DNA of 64,000 bases from assembly GCA_900545345.1 (NCBI GenBank), contig UQYQ01000001.1, positions 1 to 64,000 on the forward strand, read 5' to 3'. Positions 8,038 through 17,478 of the stretch are shown one piece after another. The position numbers and the translations under genes were made by a program. Numbering within the stretch: the first letter of the stretch is position 1; each line of letters begins with the position of its first letter. The notes beneath the pieces are model-generated. The model was not told the origin of the DNA. It did not search any database and worked only from the letters and a program-made list of their open reading frames with translations. The stretch comes from an uncultured Ruminococcus sp. (GTDB lineage Bacteria; Bacillota; Clostridia; Oscillospirales; Ruminococcaceae).

Positions 8038-8886
8038 CTACTTTTTTGCATTTAGTTCATTAGATTGTTCTTTGAGTTCTCTTCCTTCTTTTAAAAGATT
8101 ATAAAGAGCATCAGAATCTTCAGTTTCAATCGCTGTTTTATATTCATTCAAATGACTTATCATCTGATTTATTTCTTCTAAAAGTGCAGACCTGTTCATC
8201 ATAAACAAAGTTGTCCACATTCCTTCATTAAGCTTGGCAACACGAGTTAAATCTTTAAAACTTCCCGCTGAAAACCCTGATTGTTTTAAAAGTGATGTAC
8301 TCTTAACGTACGCACTTGAAACCACATGTGCAAGCTGTGATGTGAACGCAATTACTTCATCATGTTCTCTCGGAGTCGATATAACATTTTTTATAAAACC
8401 GATTTCTTCAGATAGCTTTTTAATCTTCTCCAAAGCATCTGCATTAGTGTTTTCGGTAGGTGTAATTATAAAGCTTGCTTTGTCAAAAAGATTATCAAGA
8501 GAATATTCGAAACCTGAAAATTCTCTTCCTGCCATCGGGTGACAGCCTATAAAATAAACTCCCGAATCATTAAGCTTTTTGTCAGCTTCCTTTATAATTT
8601 CTTCTTTTACACCGCAGGTATCAATTACTATTCCGCCCTTTTTAAAATTCAGAACATTCTCATTAATAAATTTAATAGTCACATCAGGATAAAGGCCTAA
8701 AATCACAACATCGAATGAAGAAAGCTGATTAGGCTCAAAGCTTCCGTCTATCGACTCTTGCTGAATTGCGTCAGCAATTGCATGAGCATTTATGTCATAT
8801 GCAAAGCAAAGATGTTTTGTGTTTTTCTTAATTGCTTTCGCCAGTGAGCCTCCAATAAGTCCAAGCCCGACAATTCCGATTTTCAT
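8038..8886 (-). CDS. tyrA: Prephenate dehydrogenase
   Basis: 282 aa. Converts prephenate to 4-hydroxyphenylpyruvate with NAD in tyrosine biosynthesis. The N-terminus carries the Rossmann motif GIVGLGLIGGSLA, the middle has the family signature GCHPMAGRE, and the C-terminal half is helical with SQLAHVVSSA and SFKDLTRVA. No chorismate mutase or ACT domain is fused, so it is the monofunctional short form. The start follows AAAGGAC. It is the last gene before the terminator and follows pepV at 41 bp, so it may be cotranscribed with it; no other aromatic-pathway gene adjoins. Confidence 0.93.
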   Translation of the reverse strand: MKIGIVGLGLIGGSLAKAIKKNTKHLCFAYDINAHAIADAIQQESIDGSFEPNQLSSFDVVILGLYPDVTIKFINENVLNFKKGGIVIDTCGVKEEIIKEADKKLNDSGVYFIGCHPMAGREFSGFEYSLDNLFDKASFIITPTENTNADALEKIKKLSEEIGFIKNVISTPREHDEVIAFTSQLAHVVSSAYVKSTSLLKQSGFSAGSFKDLTRVAKLNEGMWTTLFMMNRSALLEEINQMISHLNEYKTAIETEDSDALYNLLKEGRELKEQSNELNAKK

Positions 8887-8927
8887 ATTATGTCCTTTTC
8901 CTTTCTAAAAAACATTTTAAAAACCGA

Positions 8928-10367
8928 TTATTCAGCACAAAGTCTGAAAATCACATCAGCATATATTTTAGCAATACTCATAAATGTGCTGATATTTATA
9001 TGTTCATCGGCGCCATGCATATTATTGCTCTCTCCCGGTAACTCAGCACCGAAGCCTACACCCATTTTAGTTGTGTGAAGATAGGTTACTCCGCCTTCTG
9101 CCAAACACTCACCCTTTAATCCGGTTAAATCAGTGTATGACTTTAAAAGCGTTTGAATGAAATCAGAATTCTCATCTACATAATGAGGTTCCATAGCGTC
9201 ATCATCAACATATGTCTGTCCCAATTTTCCCAAATGCTCGTCAAGCTTTGAATAGATATCATTAAGACTTGAACAAACAGGGAAACGAATATCCATTCCG
9301 CCTTTATACTTCCCGTCACAAATATCGATAAGACTGTAAACCTCCGTAAGCTTTCCCGAAATATCATCTTCACAGAACAAATCCAGAGCTTCTCCGTTAT
9401 ATTCGCCATACGGGAACAGCTTTGAAAGCTCACAGACTAGGTCATATGCTCCGCCTTTGTCAAACGGAAGAGATGATAGAAGTTTAAGCAAAGCAGTAAT
9501 AGCGTTCTCACCAAGTTCAGGAAGCGAACCGTGAGCAGACTGCCCTTTAGAGGTTATTTTTATTTTACCGTCTTCTTCATCTAGAACGAACTCCACATTC
9601 ATTGAGTGCTCGGATATCATTTTCTCAATTTCACTCTTATCAACACCTTTGACCACAGCATATGCCCTGTCAGGAACTGCATTAATTACTGTTCCGCCGG
9701 TCATACTTTCAATCACAGCTCCGTCAACTTTATTGTCATAATTTCCAAACATAACAATGTGTGATACACCCTTTTCAACATTTACTACAGGAAATGCCGA
9801 ATCAGGCGTAAGCATTTTATCCGGAAGACCGACTTTATTTGAATAATATTTCAAATCCTCCATGCCTGTTTCTTCACTTGAACCAAGCATCATTCTAACC
9901 TTTTTATTTAATTTTATTCCTAAGTCTTTCATAGCTTTAATAGCATAAACAACAGCAACGGCAGGACCTTTATCATCTATTGTTCCCCGTCCGTAAAGCT
10001 TGCCCTCTTCTTCATTTACTGTCAACTTGAAAGGCTCATATGTCCAACCCGAACCCTTCGGAACAACATCTAAGTGAGCGATAATTCCTAGTTCCGGCTT
10101 GTCGCTTTGTTCGCCTCCAAAATCAAATGTAAGCATATAATTCTCGTGATTCTGCGAGATAAATCCAAAATCGTGCAATATCTCTTCAGCCACTTCAAGT
10201 GCCTTAGCGGGACCCTCTCCAAAAGGTTTGCTGCTCTGCAAATCTTTCTGACCTCCGACGCTTTCGATTTCAACAAGCTTTGCGAGAGTCGTAAACATCT
10301 CCTGCTTATTCTCCTCAAGATATTCGGAAACCTTATCTCTGAAAGCTTTTAGCTCTTTGTTAGTCAT
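8928..10367 (-). CDS. pepV: Dipeptidase PepV, M20 family
   Basis: 479 aa. Zinc dipeptidase cleaving a range of dipeptides in the cytoplasm. Motifs: AHLDVVPKGSGW (metal His/Asp), GRGTIDDKGP (bridging Asp), and SSEETGMED (catalytic Glu pair), followed by the lid domain with the INAVPDRA and GKSAHGS-like SKGQSAHGSLPE segments. A late metal His lies in NMHGADEHI. Length is normal for PepV/Sapep. It lies downstream of an M24 peptidase and a peptide importer on the same strand, so it probably finishes degradation of imported peptides. Confidence 0.92.
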   Translation of the reverse strand: MTNKELKAFRDKVSEYLEENKQEMFTTLAKLVEIESVGGQKDLQSSKPFGEGPAKALEVAEEILHDFGFISQNHENYMLTFDFGGEQSDKPELGIIAHLDVVPKGSGWTYEPFKLTVNEEEGKLYGRGTIDDKGPAVAVVYAIKAMKDLGIKLNKKVRMMLGSSEETGMEDLKYYSNKVGLPDKMLTPDSAFPVVNVEKGVSHIVMFGNYDNKVDGAVIESMTGGTVINAVPDRAYAVVKGVDKSEIEKMISEHSMNVEFVLDEEDGKIKITSKGQSAHGSLPELGENAITALLKLLSSLPFDKGGAYDLVCELSKLFPYGEYNGEALDLFCEDDISGKLTEVYSLIDICDGKYKGGMDIRFPVCSSLNDIYSKLDEHLGKLGQTYVDDDAMEPHYVDENSDFIQTLLKSYTDLTGLKGECLAEGGVTYLHTTKMGVGFGAELPGESNNMHGADEHINISTFMSIAKIYADVIFRLCAE

Positions 10368-10394
10368 AAAATTAATCTCCCTTTATGCAAAAAT

Positions 10395-10420
10395 GAGAGC
10401 AAGAATAATCACTTGCCCTC
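10395..10420 (-). terminator. Terminator between the M24 peptidase and pepV
   Basis: Stem GAGAGCAAG (10395-10403) with CTTGCCCTC (10412-10420), one A-C mismatch, followed on the minus strand by ATTTTTG. It may end or attenuate the upstream transcript. Confidence 0.65.
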
Positions 10421-10445
10421 TGAATTTATTCTAAGCAACATAACT

Positions 10446-11522
10446 TTAACCAATTATCTGAAGCTCTTTATCATAATGATTAAGAATTTCCACACCGTCT
10501 TTTGTGACAAGAACCAAATCTTCGATTCTCACACCCATATCTCCCTCAATATAAATACCGGGTTCTATAGAAAAAATCATACCTTCTTTAACCACATTTT
10601 CATTAACCAAAGAAACATCACCGTACTCATGACATTCAATACCGATTGAATGTCCCAAACGATGATTAAATGTATCACCATAACCTGCCTCTGTAATAAT
10701 ATCTCTTGCAGTCTTATCTATATCACAGAATCTGACTCCAGGTTTTATCATAGCCTCAGCCGCTTTCTGAGCTTTAAGGACAATTTCATAAATCTTTCTA
10801 TGTTCATCGCTGACTTTCTTATAAAAGAAAGTTCTTGTCATATCAGAGCAATATCCGTCCTTTATACAGCCCATATCAATAAGAACGCAGTCACCCTCGC
10901 AAAGCTTGGTGTTTCCTGCTTCATAATGACCGATAGCAGCACACTCGCCGAAACCGACAAGAGGATCAAAGGAGTATTCATAAGCACCCATTTGAGCATA
11001 AATATCCTTTAGCTGTGAAGCCAGTTCACGCTCGGTCATTCCGTCACGGACCCTTGTTTTAATTACTGCCATAGCCTCATCATTTACTCTTGAAGCTTCT
11101 CGCATAAGAACGATTTCTTCATCATCTTTGCAGGCACGCACAGTATCAACACAATCTGATGTGTTTTTATACCCTGACGCACTGTCAAGCTCCATAAGTC
11201 TTAATAAAAACCTTGCAGGAAGGTTTTTGTCAATACCTAAAACCTTATCCCTGTCAATATATTTACAAGCTATCTCACAAGCGTCTTGTTCATCAGAAAA
11301 CCAAACCTTTTCAACTCCAAGCTCTTCAGGAACAGTAAAAAGTGAATTAATAAATATCTTATTATCACCGTTGTCTTTTATAAGCAAAGCTAAAAATCTC
11401 TCACCGGGGCTTATCATTTTCTCAGTCAAATAAAATATTGACGCAGGATCACAAATAAGCATCTGTGATATATCATTTTCTTTTAGCTTTGATATGATAT
11501 TGTTAAGTCTTTCTGTTTTCAA
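10446..11522 (-). CDS. Xaa-Pro dipeptidase/aminopeptidase, M24 family
   Basis: 358 aa. Metallopeptidase that releases residues next to proline. N-terminal creatinase-like domain (1-125), then the pita-bread catalytic domain with metal ligands in VLIDMGCIKDGYCSDMTRT (two Asp), GHSIGIECHE (His), FSIEPGIYI (Glu) and VRIEDLVLV (Glu). Length fits the short PepQ/YpdF/YqhT forms. It lies 29 bp downstream of oppF on the same strand, so it is probably the last gene of the peptide-uptake operon. Choice between aminopeptidase and dipeptidase cannot be made from sequence. Confidence 0.9.
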   Translation of the reverse strand: MKTERLNNIISKLKENDISQMLICDPASIFYLTEKMISPGERFLALLIKDNGDNKIFINSLFTVPEELGVEKVWFSDEQDACEIACKYIDRDKVLGIDKNLPARFLLRLMELDSASGYKNTSDCVDTVRACKDDEEIVLMREASRVNDEAMAVIKTRVRDGMTERELASQLKDIYAQMGAYEYSFDPLVGFGECAAIGHYEAGNTKLCEGDCVLIDMGCIKDGYCSDMTRTFFYKKVSDEHRKIYEIVLKAQKAAEAMIKPGVRFCDIDKTARDIITEAGYGDTFNHRLGHSIGIECHEYGDVSLVNENVVKEGMIFSIEPGIYIEGDMGVRIEDLVLVTKDGVEILNHYDKELQIIG

Positions 11523-11551
11523 ATTTATTCTTCTCTCTAATAATATTTTAA

Positions 11552-12529
11552 TTATTCCCCGCAGACATCGCAGGCAACCAAGTGCCCATTGCCCATATCT
11601 CTAAGCTGTGGGCAAGACTCAGAACAACCGTCCTTCGCCTTAAAACATCTTGATGCAAATCTGCATCCGGCTGGTGGATTTATAGGCGTCGGAACATCAC
11701 CCTTGAGGATTATTCTCTCTTTTTTATGAGTAATATCCACAGACGGAATTGCCGATAAAAGAGCCTGTGTATAAGGGTTCATAGGATTATTATACAGTTC
11801 ATTTTTCTCAGCAACTTCCATAAGCTTGCCTAAATACATAACACCCACTCTGTCACTGATATGCTTAACAACATTAAGCCCATGAGCAATGAACAAATAG
11901 GTCAGACCGAACTCATCTTTAAGGTCGTCCAAAAGATTTAAAACCTGTGCCTGAATAGACACATCCAAAGCTGAAACAGGCTCATCACATACGATAAGCT
12001 TAGGGTTTACAGCCAAAGCCCTTGCAATACCGACTCTCTGTCTTTGTCCGCCTGAAAACTCATGCGGATATCTATTTCTTTGATGATTTGCAAGCCCTAC
12101 GCAGTTGAGAAGATAATTAACTCTCTTTTCAACTTCGTTCTTAGGAAGAAGTTTATTAATTATAATAGGCTCTGCAATAATGTCACCGATAGTCATTTTC
12201 GGGTTAAGCGATGCATATGGGTCTTGGAAAATAAGCTGGATATCCTTGCAATACTTTTTTCTTTCCTTTTGCTTTAATGCTGTCAGTTCAACGCCGTCAT
12301 AAATAATCTTTCCGCTTGTTGGCTTATAAAGATTAACAAGCATCTTTCCGATGGTAGATTTTCCGCATCCTGACTCACCGACAAGACCAAACGCCTCTCC
12401 TTTATATATCTTAAACGAAACATCGTCAACAGCCTTTAAAACATCTACAGGTTTCCCAAAAAAGCTGGTGTTCACGGTAAAGAATTTAGATAAGTTCTGT
12501 ACCTCTAAAAGAACTTCCTTTTTATCCAT
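11552..12529 (-). CDS. oppF: Oligopeptide ABC importer ATPase OppF/DppF
   Basis: 325 aa. One of two ATPases powering peptide uptake. Walker A GESGCGKST, Q-loop QLIFQDPYASLNP, signature SGGQRQRVGIARAL, Walker B LIVCDEPVSALD, H-loop IAHGLN. The C-terminal oligo_HPY extension holds a four-Cys set (CRFASRC..GCSESC) of the type known to carry an iron-sulfur cluster in Dpp ATPases. Its start overlaps the end of oppD by one base, giving tight coupling. Confidence 0.93.
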   Translation of the reverse strand: MDKKEVLLEVQNLSKFFTVNTSFFGKPVDVLKAVDDVSFKIYKGEAFGLVGESGCGKSTIGKMLVNLYKPTSGKIIYDGVELTALKQKERKKYCKDIQLIFQDPYASLNPKMTIGDIIAEPIIINKLLPKNEVEKRVNYLLNCVGLANHQRNRYPHEFSGGQRQRVGIARALAVNPKLIVCDEPVSALDVSIQAQVLNLLDDLKDEFGLTYLFIAHGLNVVKHISDRVGVMYLGKLMEVAEKNELYNNPMNPYTQALLSAIPSVDITHKKERIILKGDVPTPINPPAGCRFASRCFKAKDGCSESCPQLRDMGNGHLVACDVCGE

Positions 12530-13503
12530 TAAACATCAACCTCCTCTTCATCGCTGTGCAAGAAGCATCTTACCTTTCTGCCTCCGACATCAACAAGTGC
12601 CGGCATATGCTCTTTGCATTTTTCCATACAGTTTTCACATCTGTCTGCAAAAGAACAACCCTTTGGCAGTTCAGTTGGGTCGGGAACCATGCCCTTTATC
12701 ATATATAATCTGTCTCTATCCTCTTCAAGACGAGGAATAGACGCTAACAATCCCTTTGTATACGGATGCAGCGGGTCTGTGAATATATCCTTTACATCAG
12801 CCTGTTCAACAATTTTTCCGCAGTACATTACAACAACACGGTCAGCCGTTTCTGCAACTACACCCAAATCATGTGTTATAAGCAAAACTGCCATTCCGAT
12901 TTTATTTCTCAGCTTGTCTATAAGCTCCAAAATCTGAGCCTGAATTGTAACATCAAGAGCAGTAGTCGGTTCGTCGGCAATTAAAAGCTGAGGATTGCAC
13001 GATAATGCCATAGCAATCATAACTCTTTGACGCATTCCTCCGCTCATCTGATGCGGATAATCTTCCATTCTCTGCTCAGGAGAAGGAATGCCTACCAAAT
13101 CAAGCATTTTTATTGCTGTCTTTTTCGCTTCTTCTTTTGATAAATCTGTATGAGTCAGAATTGACTCCATAATCTGATCGCCTATTTTATATACAGGGTT
13201 CAAAGAAGTCATCGGTTCTTGGAAAATCATCGAAATTTTATCGCCTCTGATTTTGTTCATTTCCTTATTTGATTTTCCGACTAAATTCTCACCGTCAAAA
13301 ATAATTTTTCCGCCTGTTACTTTTCCCGGTTCACGAATAAGACCCATAACCGAAAGTGAAGTAACGCTCTTTCCCGAACCTGACTCACCCACGATTGCTA
13401 AAATCTCACCTTTTTCAACACCGAAGCTTACATTATTAACCGCTTTAACAGTTCCTCTTTTCACTTTAAATTCTGTTTGTAAGTTTTCAACCTCTAATAA
13501 CAT
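12529..13503 (-). CDS. oppD: Oligopeptide ABC importer ATPase OppD/DppD
   Basis: 324 aa. Partner ATPase. Walker A GESGSGKSV, Q-loop IFQEPMTSLNPV, signature SGGMRQRVMIAMAL, Walker B LLIADEPTTALD, H-loop ITHDLG. The C-terminal extension has the Cys set CSFADRCENCMEKC. Lies 15 bp after oppC with AGGAGG before the start. Together with oppF forms the nucleotide-binding pair. Confidence 0.93.
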   Translation of the reverse strand: MLLEVENLQTEFKVKRGTVKAVNNVSFGVEKGEILAIVGESGSGKSVTSLSVMGLIREPGKVTGGKIIFDGENLVGKSNKEMNKIRGDKISMIFQEPMTSLNPVYKIGDQIMESILTHTDLSKEEAKKTAIKMLDLVGIPSPEQRMEDYPHQMSGGMRQRVMIAMALSCNPQLLIADEPTTALDVTIQAQILELIDKLRNKIGMAVLLITHDLGVVAETADRVVVMYCGKIVEQADVKDIFTDPLHPYTKGLLASIPRLEEDRDRLYMIKGMVPDPTELPKGCSFADRCENCMEKCKEHMPALVDVGGRKVRCFLHSDEEEVDV

Positions 13504-13518
13504 TTCTCACAAACCTCC

Positions 13519-14412
13519 TTAACTTCTTGACTTAGGGTCAAGAGCATCTCGCAGTCCGTCACCGAACAAGTTAAATGCAAGCACCGCAAGTGTTATTGCA
13601 AGTCCGGGGAAAATGAGCATATGCGGATAAACAAGCACCATACTTCTTACTCTTCCCAGCATATCTCCCCACTCGGCGGTAGGCGGCTGAACTCCAAGAC
13701 CCAAGAAGCCAAGAGCTGCAGTATCCAGAATTGCAGTAGAAATACCGAGCGTTGCTCTGACAACTATTGATGAAACAATGTTAGGAAGAATATGATGAAA
13801 AATTATTCTTCCGTTGCTGTTTCCGATAACTCTCGCAGCTGCAACATAGTCATTTTCTTTTGTAGAAAGAATAGAACTTCTTACTATTCTCGCATATTCG
13901 GGAATCGAAACCACACCGATTGCAATAATTGCTTTGTCAAGTCCCTTACCGAGTGCCGCCATAAGTGTTATAGCAAGCAATATTGAAGGAACAGAAAGCA
14001 TTATATCCATAATTCTCATAATAACAGCATCGGTTTTTCCGCCGAAATAACCAGCTATTGAACCGAATATCGTTCCGATAATAAGTGAAAATCCAACAGC
14101 GGCACATCCAACCAACAGAGATACCCTCGTACCAACGATTACACGGCTGAAAATATCTCTTCCGAGGTTGTCCGTTCCAAACCAGTGAGCTGAAGAAGGG
14201 GTCTGGTTTACATCAGCCATTATCTGTTCATTTGGATTATAAGGAGTAATAAAAGGACCGATTATTGCAATAATAATCAAGAATATAATAACAAACATTC
14301 CAAATAATGCTGCCTTATTCTTCTTGAGTGCGTCCCACATTTGTTTAAATCGGGACTCAGGCTTTTCTATTACAACAGCGTTTTCATCTGTCAAGGTTTT
14401 ATTATCAGCCAT
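13519..14412 (-). CDS. oppC: Oligopeptide ABC importer permease OppC/DppC
   Basis: 297 aa. Inner permease with an N-terminal cytoplasmic tail (1-35), one helix with the OppC_N motif, and the core five-helix BPD_transp_1 domain. Marks include HWFGTDNLGRDIFSRV, typical of OppC/DppC, and the EAA-type loop (EYARIVRSSIL). It follows oppB by two bases and shares the operon. Confidence 0.93.
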   Translation of the reverse strand: MADNKTLTDENAVVIEKPESRFKQMWDALKKNKAALFGMFVIIFLIIIAIIGPFITPYNPNEQIMADVNQTPSSAHWFGTDNLGRDIFSRVIVGTRVSLLVGCAAVGFSLIIGTIFGSIAGYFGGKTDAVIMRIMDIMLSVPSILLAITLMAALGKGLDKAIIAIGVVSIPEYARIVRSSILSTKENDYVAAARVIGNSNGRIIFHHILPNIVSSIVVRATLGISTAILDTAALGFLGLGVQPPTAEWGDMLGRVRSMVLVYPHMLIFPGLAITLAVLAFNLFGDGLRDALDPKSRS

Positions 14413-14414
14413 TA

Positions 14415-15431
14415 TTATCCCTCCTTCTTACCGTATTTAATTCGTGGATCTAGGAAAGCGTAAATAATATCCACAATTAAGTTCATAAGTACAAATACAG
14501 TTGCAATAATAAGTACAACAGCCTGAATTACAGGGAAATCTGATTTCTGTATGCACTCAACTGTGTATTTACCGATACCCGGCCATGCAAATACTGATTC
14601 GGTTAAAACTGCTCCTCCCAAAAGCGAACCAAATTGAAGTCCTATTACAGTAACTATAGGCATAAGTGCATTTCTCAAACCATGCTTAATTACAACCTTA
14701 CCCTCGCTTATTCCCTTTGAACGGGCTGTTCTTATGTAATCTTGATTTAAAGCATCAAGCATACTTGACCTTGTCATTCTTGAAATAATAGCAAGTGTAT
14801 AAAGTGCTAATGTTACACCTGGCAGAATTATATGCCACAAAGCATCTTTAAATGCTGCAAAATTACCGCTGACAAGCGTATCTATAAGATAGAAACCCGA
14901 ACCGCCGTCTGGTCTTAACATTGGGTCGATTCTTCCCGAAGCAGGAAGCCAGCCTAAATTTCTTGAAAACAGAATGATAAACAATATACCAAGCCAGAAA
15001 ATCGGTATTGATACACCGACAAGCGACAGCAGCATACTTGCGTTATCTATTATGGTATTCTTTTTCACAGCGGCAATTACACCTATTAATATACCGAGAA
15101 CAGTAGCAATTATAATTGCGAAAACAGCAATTTCAATTGTTGCGGGAAATCTTGCCATTATTTCTGTCATAACAGGTGTTTTTGTGTAATAAGATTCACC
15201 GAAATCACCCTGAACCGCACCTTTGATAAAATCAAAATACTGTACTACAACAGGGTCATTCAAACCTTGTGCATCTCTCCACTCCTCCATCTGAGCGTCA
15301 GTAGCATGCTGACCGAGAACAACGGATGCAGGGTCCGGTGCACAGACTCTCAGCAAGAAGAACACGATTATTGATACACCGATTAAAACAGGAATAAGCA
15401 TCAGTAATCGCTTAATGATATACTTGACCAT
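14415..15431 (-). CDS. oppB: Oligopeptide ABC importer permease OppB/DppB
   Basis: 338 aa. Membrane permease with the N-terminal signature VKYIIKRLLMLIPVLIGVS and six predicted helices; the EAA-type loop (DYIRTARSKGISEGKV) contacts the ATPase. A periplasmic-type segment (about 50-95) with LGQHATDAQMEEW is typical of DppB. It lies 190 bp after oppA, separated by two hairpins that probably lower expression of the permease genes relative to the binding protein. Confidence 0.93.
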   Translation of the reverse strand: MVKYIIKRLLMLIPVLIGVSIIVFFLLRVCAPDPASVVLGQHATDAQMEEWRDAQGLNDPVVVQYFDFIKGAVQGDFGESYYTKTPVMTEIMARFPATIEIAVFAIIIATVLGILIGVIAAVKKNTIIDNASMLLSLVGVSIPIFWLGILFIILFSRNLGWLPASGRIDPMLRPDGGSGFYLIDTLVSGNFAAFKDALWHIILPGVTLALYTLAIISRMTRSSMLDALNQDYIRTARSKGISEGKVVIKHGLRNALMPIVTVIGLQFGSLLGGAVLTESVFAWPGIGKYTVECIQKSDFPVIQAVVLIIATVFVLMNLIVDIIYAFLDPRIKYGKKEG

Positions 15432-15491
15432 TTATAAAACCTCTTTCTTTTTTATCTTAATATAACAATACGAAAACATATTAGTTCTCTT

Positions 15492-15533
15492 TTCAGCATA
15501 TATTAACAATATTTTTCATTAATGTATGCTGAA
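15492..15533 (-). other. Long hairpin upstream of oppB
   Basis: 15-bp stem with one G-T pair (15492-15506 with 15519-15533), about 60 bp before the oppB start. No clear T-run on the minus strand, so it may shield the 5' end of the oppBCDF message rather than terminate. Confidence 0.55.
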
Positions 15534-15558
15534 AATAAAACTGATAAAAACAACAATG

Positions 15559-15601
15559 GCAAATATAGAGAAACCCTCATTGGTTCGTTCTCTATATTTG
15601 C
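15559..15601 (-). terminator. Partial terminator after oppA
   Basis: Perfect 14-bp stem GCAAATATAGAGAA (15559-15572) with TTCTCTATATTTGC (15588-15601), followed on the minus strand by CATTGTTGTTTTTATC. It lies 21 bp after the oppA stop, inside an otherwise continuous operon. Confidence 0.7.
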
Positions 15602-15621
15602 TTGTTGTAAAAAATCTAAAA

Positions 15622-17211
15622 TTAGTCTTTAGTTACCATCCATAGCTTAACTGTAGCTGTGCAGTGATAGAAGAAATCATTGATATTAGATCTGCAAGCT
15701 GTTAAATCCTGCTGGTGTGAAATAGGAAGCCAAATGCTCTTATCTGCAACATACTGCTCCATCTTAGCATACATAGCGTTTCTTGAATCGCCTGCAGGCT
15801 CTTTAGCAGCGTCAGAAATCATCTGTGAATACTCTTTATAAGCTGCCTTGTCATCATCATTCTTTGCAAGGTTAAATCTTGCAACATTCATACCTGCGTT
15901 TGTATCACTCATAAGGTTCATAAAGTTATCAGGGTCACCGTTGTCTCCTGACCAGCCATAGAAGCAGATATCATAATCTCCGTTGATTGTCTTCTCTTTG
16001 TAAGTTGTCCAGTCATATGAATCAATCTTACATTCAACGCCAACCTTTGAGAAGTATCCCTGAATTGCTTCAGTTAATGTCTGACCTGTTACAGTGTTGT
16101 AAGGTCTTGGGTTTGTATATGTAATTACATGAACTTTCTTAATACCCTTGTCAGCAAGAGTTTTCTTTGCAGCGTCCGGGTCGTAAGAAACCTGTGTTAC
16201 ATCCTTGCTGTATCCAGGAATGAATGTAGGCAGAACAGTTGTAGCCTTTTCAGCGAAATCACCGTAAAGAGCCTTGACAAGTTCTTCAACATTTACAGCC
16301 TGTGAAAGAGCCTTACGAGTTTCAGCGTCAATTCTTTCAATGTTATAAGCCATATAGTTGATGTTCATACCAGGTGTCTTGTTAACCTTAATATTGGTAT
16401 CACTTTCAAGAACTTTCACTTGGTTTGTATCAATACCGTCAATCATATCAACATCGCCTGACTGAAGCTCGGCAATCTTTGTTGATGCGTCTTCAATTGT
16501 ACGGATAACAACATTCTTTGTCTTAGCTTTTCCATCTTCGTTCCAGTAGTCATCATTAGCTACAAGCTTAACATCCTGACCCTTGTCCCAAGAAACGAAC
16601 TTATAAGGACCTGTACCAACAGGGTTATTCATAAGGTCGCCTTCCTTAGCAGCAGTTGGGCTTACCATAGGAGCTCCGAATACCATTGCAAGGTTAGCAA
16701 GGAACGGAGTTGATGGCTGTTTTAGTGTAATCTTAACTGTAGAAGCATCTACAACATCACACTTTGCAACATATCCCCATACGAAATCTGCATATGTCAT
16801 ATCTTCTGTCTTGTTAATTGTGTTACGCTCTACATTAAACTTAACAGCTTCAGCGTTAAAGTCTGTACCGTCGTGGAACTTAACACCTTCTTGAAGCTCA
16901 AAGGTATACTCTAAACCGTCATCAGAAACTTTCCATGATTTTGCCAAGCATGGTTTAACTTCTGTTGAATCATCAGCATAAGTCAAAAGTCCCTCATAAA
17001 TTTGGTTTGTAACCTTTGCAGACTCACCGTCATCAACGATTTGAGGGTCAAGACCTCTTGGATCAGCACCCTGTGCATAAGTTAAAGTCTTGTCCGCAGC
17101 TCCTGATGCAGTTGATGCACTCTTAGATGAATCATCCTTTTCACCGCAAGCTGCAAGACATGTTACTGCCATTGCAGATGCTAACAATGCACTTAAAATT
17201 CTCTTCTTCAT
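15622..17211 (-). CDS. oppA: Peptide-binding lipoprotein OppA/DppA (SBP family 5)
   Basis: 529 aa. Extracellular solute-binding lipoprotein that delivers peptides to OppBC. A signal peptide ends in the lipobox LAAC, followed by a Ser/Ala-rich linker. The SBP_bac_5 fold starts with DPRGLDPQIVDDGESAKVTNQIYEGL-type sequence (about 50-75), then YTFELQEGVKFHDGTDF. The ATG at 17211 after AAGGAAG is preferred; an in-frame ATG at 17304 would put 31 non-signal residues before the signal peptide and lies inside the leader hairpin. Peptides are the likely substrate given the peptidases alongside; nickel or other SBP5 ligands are less likely. Confidence 0.92.
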   Translation of the reverse strand: MKKRILSALLASAMAVTCLAACGEKDDSSKSASTASGAADKTLTYAQGADPRGLDPQIVDDGESAKVTNQIYEGLLTYADDSTEVKPCLAKSWKVSDDGLEYTFELQEGVKFHDGTDFNAEAVKFNVERNTINKTEDMTYADFVWGYVAKCDVVDASTVKITLKQPSTPFLANLAMVFGAPMVSPTAAKEGDLMNNPVGTGPYKFVSWDKGQDVKLVANDDYWNEDGKAKTKNVVIRTIEDASTKIAELQSGDVDMIDGIDTNQVKVLESDTNIKVNKTPGMNINYMAYNIERIDAETRKALSQAVNVEELVKALYGDFAEKATTVLPTFIPGYSKDVTQVSYDPDAAKKTLADKGIKKVHVITYTNPRPYNTVTGQTLTEAIQGYFSKVGVECKIDSYDWTTYKEKTINGDYDICFYGWSGDNGDPDNFMNLMSDTNAGMNVARFNLAKNDDDKAAYKEYSQMISDAAKEPAGDSRNAMYAKMEQYVADKSIWLPISHQQDLTACRSNINDFFYHCTATVKLWMVTKD

Positions 17212-17243
17212 GTCTTTTCTTCCTTTCAAGATTACAAAAACAA

Positions 17244-17308
17244 AAAGATGCTCACAATAACAATTACAAAACACATATAGTATTGTAAATGTGATTCGTG
17301 GCATCTTT
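17244..17308 (-). promoter_or_regulatory. Structured leader hairpin of oppA
   Basis: Minus-strand AAAGATGC (17301-17308) pairs with GCATCTTT (17244-17251), and inner segments TTACAA/TTGTAA also pair. The closing arm is followed by TTTGTTTTTG, so it looks like an attenuator or a stabilising 5' structure between promoter and oppA. Confidence 0.55.
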
Positions 17309-17322
17309 GCCTTTGCTATTTT

Positions 17323-17351
17323 ATTATACCCGAAACCTTTTCGAGTTTAAT
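17323..17351 (-). promoter_or_regulatory. oppA promoter with spacer-spanning inverted repeat
   Basis: Minus strand ATTAAA (17346-17351), 17 bp, TATAAT (17323-17328). The 17-bp spacer is itself a near-perfect inverted repeat CTCGAAA-N3-TTTCGGG (17329-17345), placed where a repressor would block polymerase. The -35 is weak. Confidence 0.55.
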
Positions 17352-17478
17352 ACAATTTATATTATATAATATAATAAAATCACATTCAATAGTAAATGTA
17401 AACAAATAGAACATATAAATTTCGTGAAAATTTCTAGGTTTTTATTGAAAAATTTATAAATGCGGTTAATATTTTAAA

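Noticed and set aside
17244..17308. Possible riboswitch in the oppA leader
   Set aside because: Only a single long hairpin is seen; no conserved core of any riboswitch class I know.
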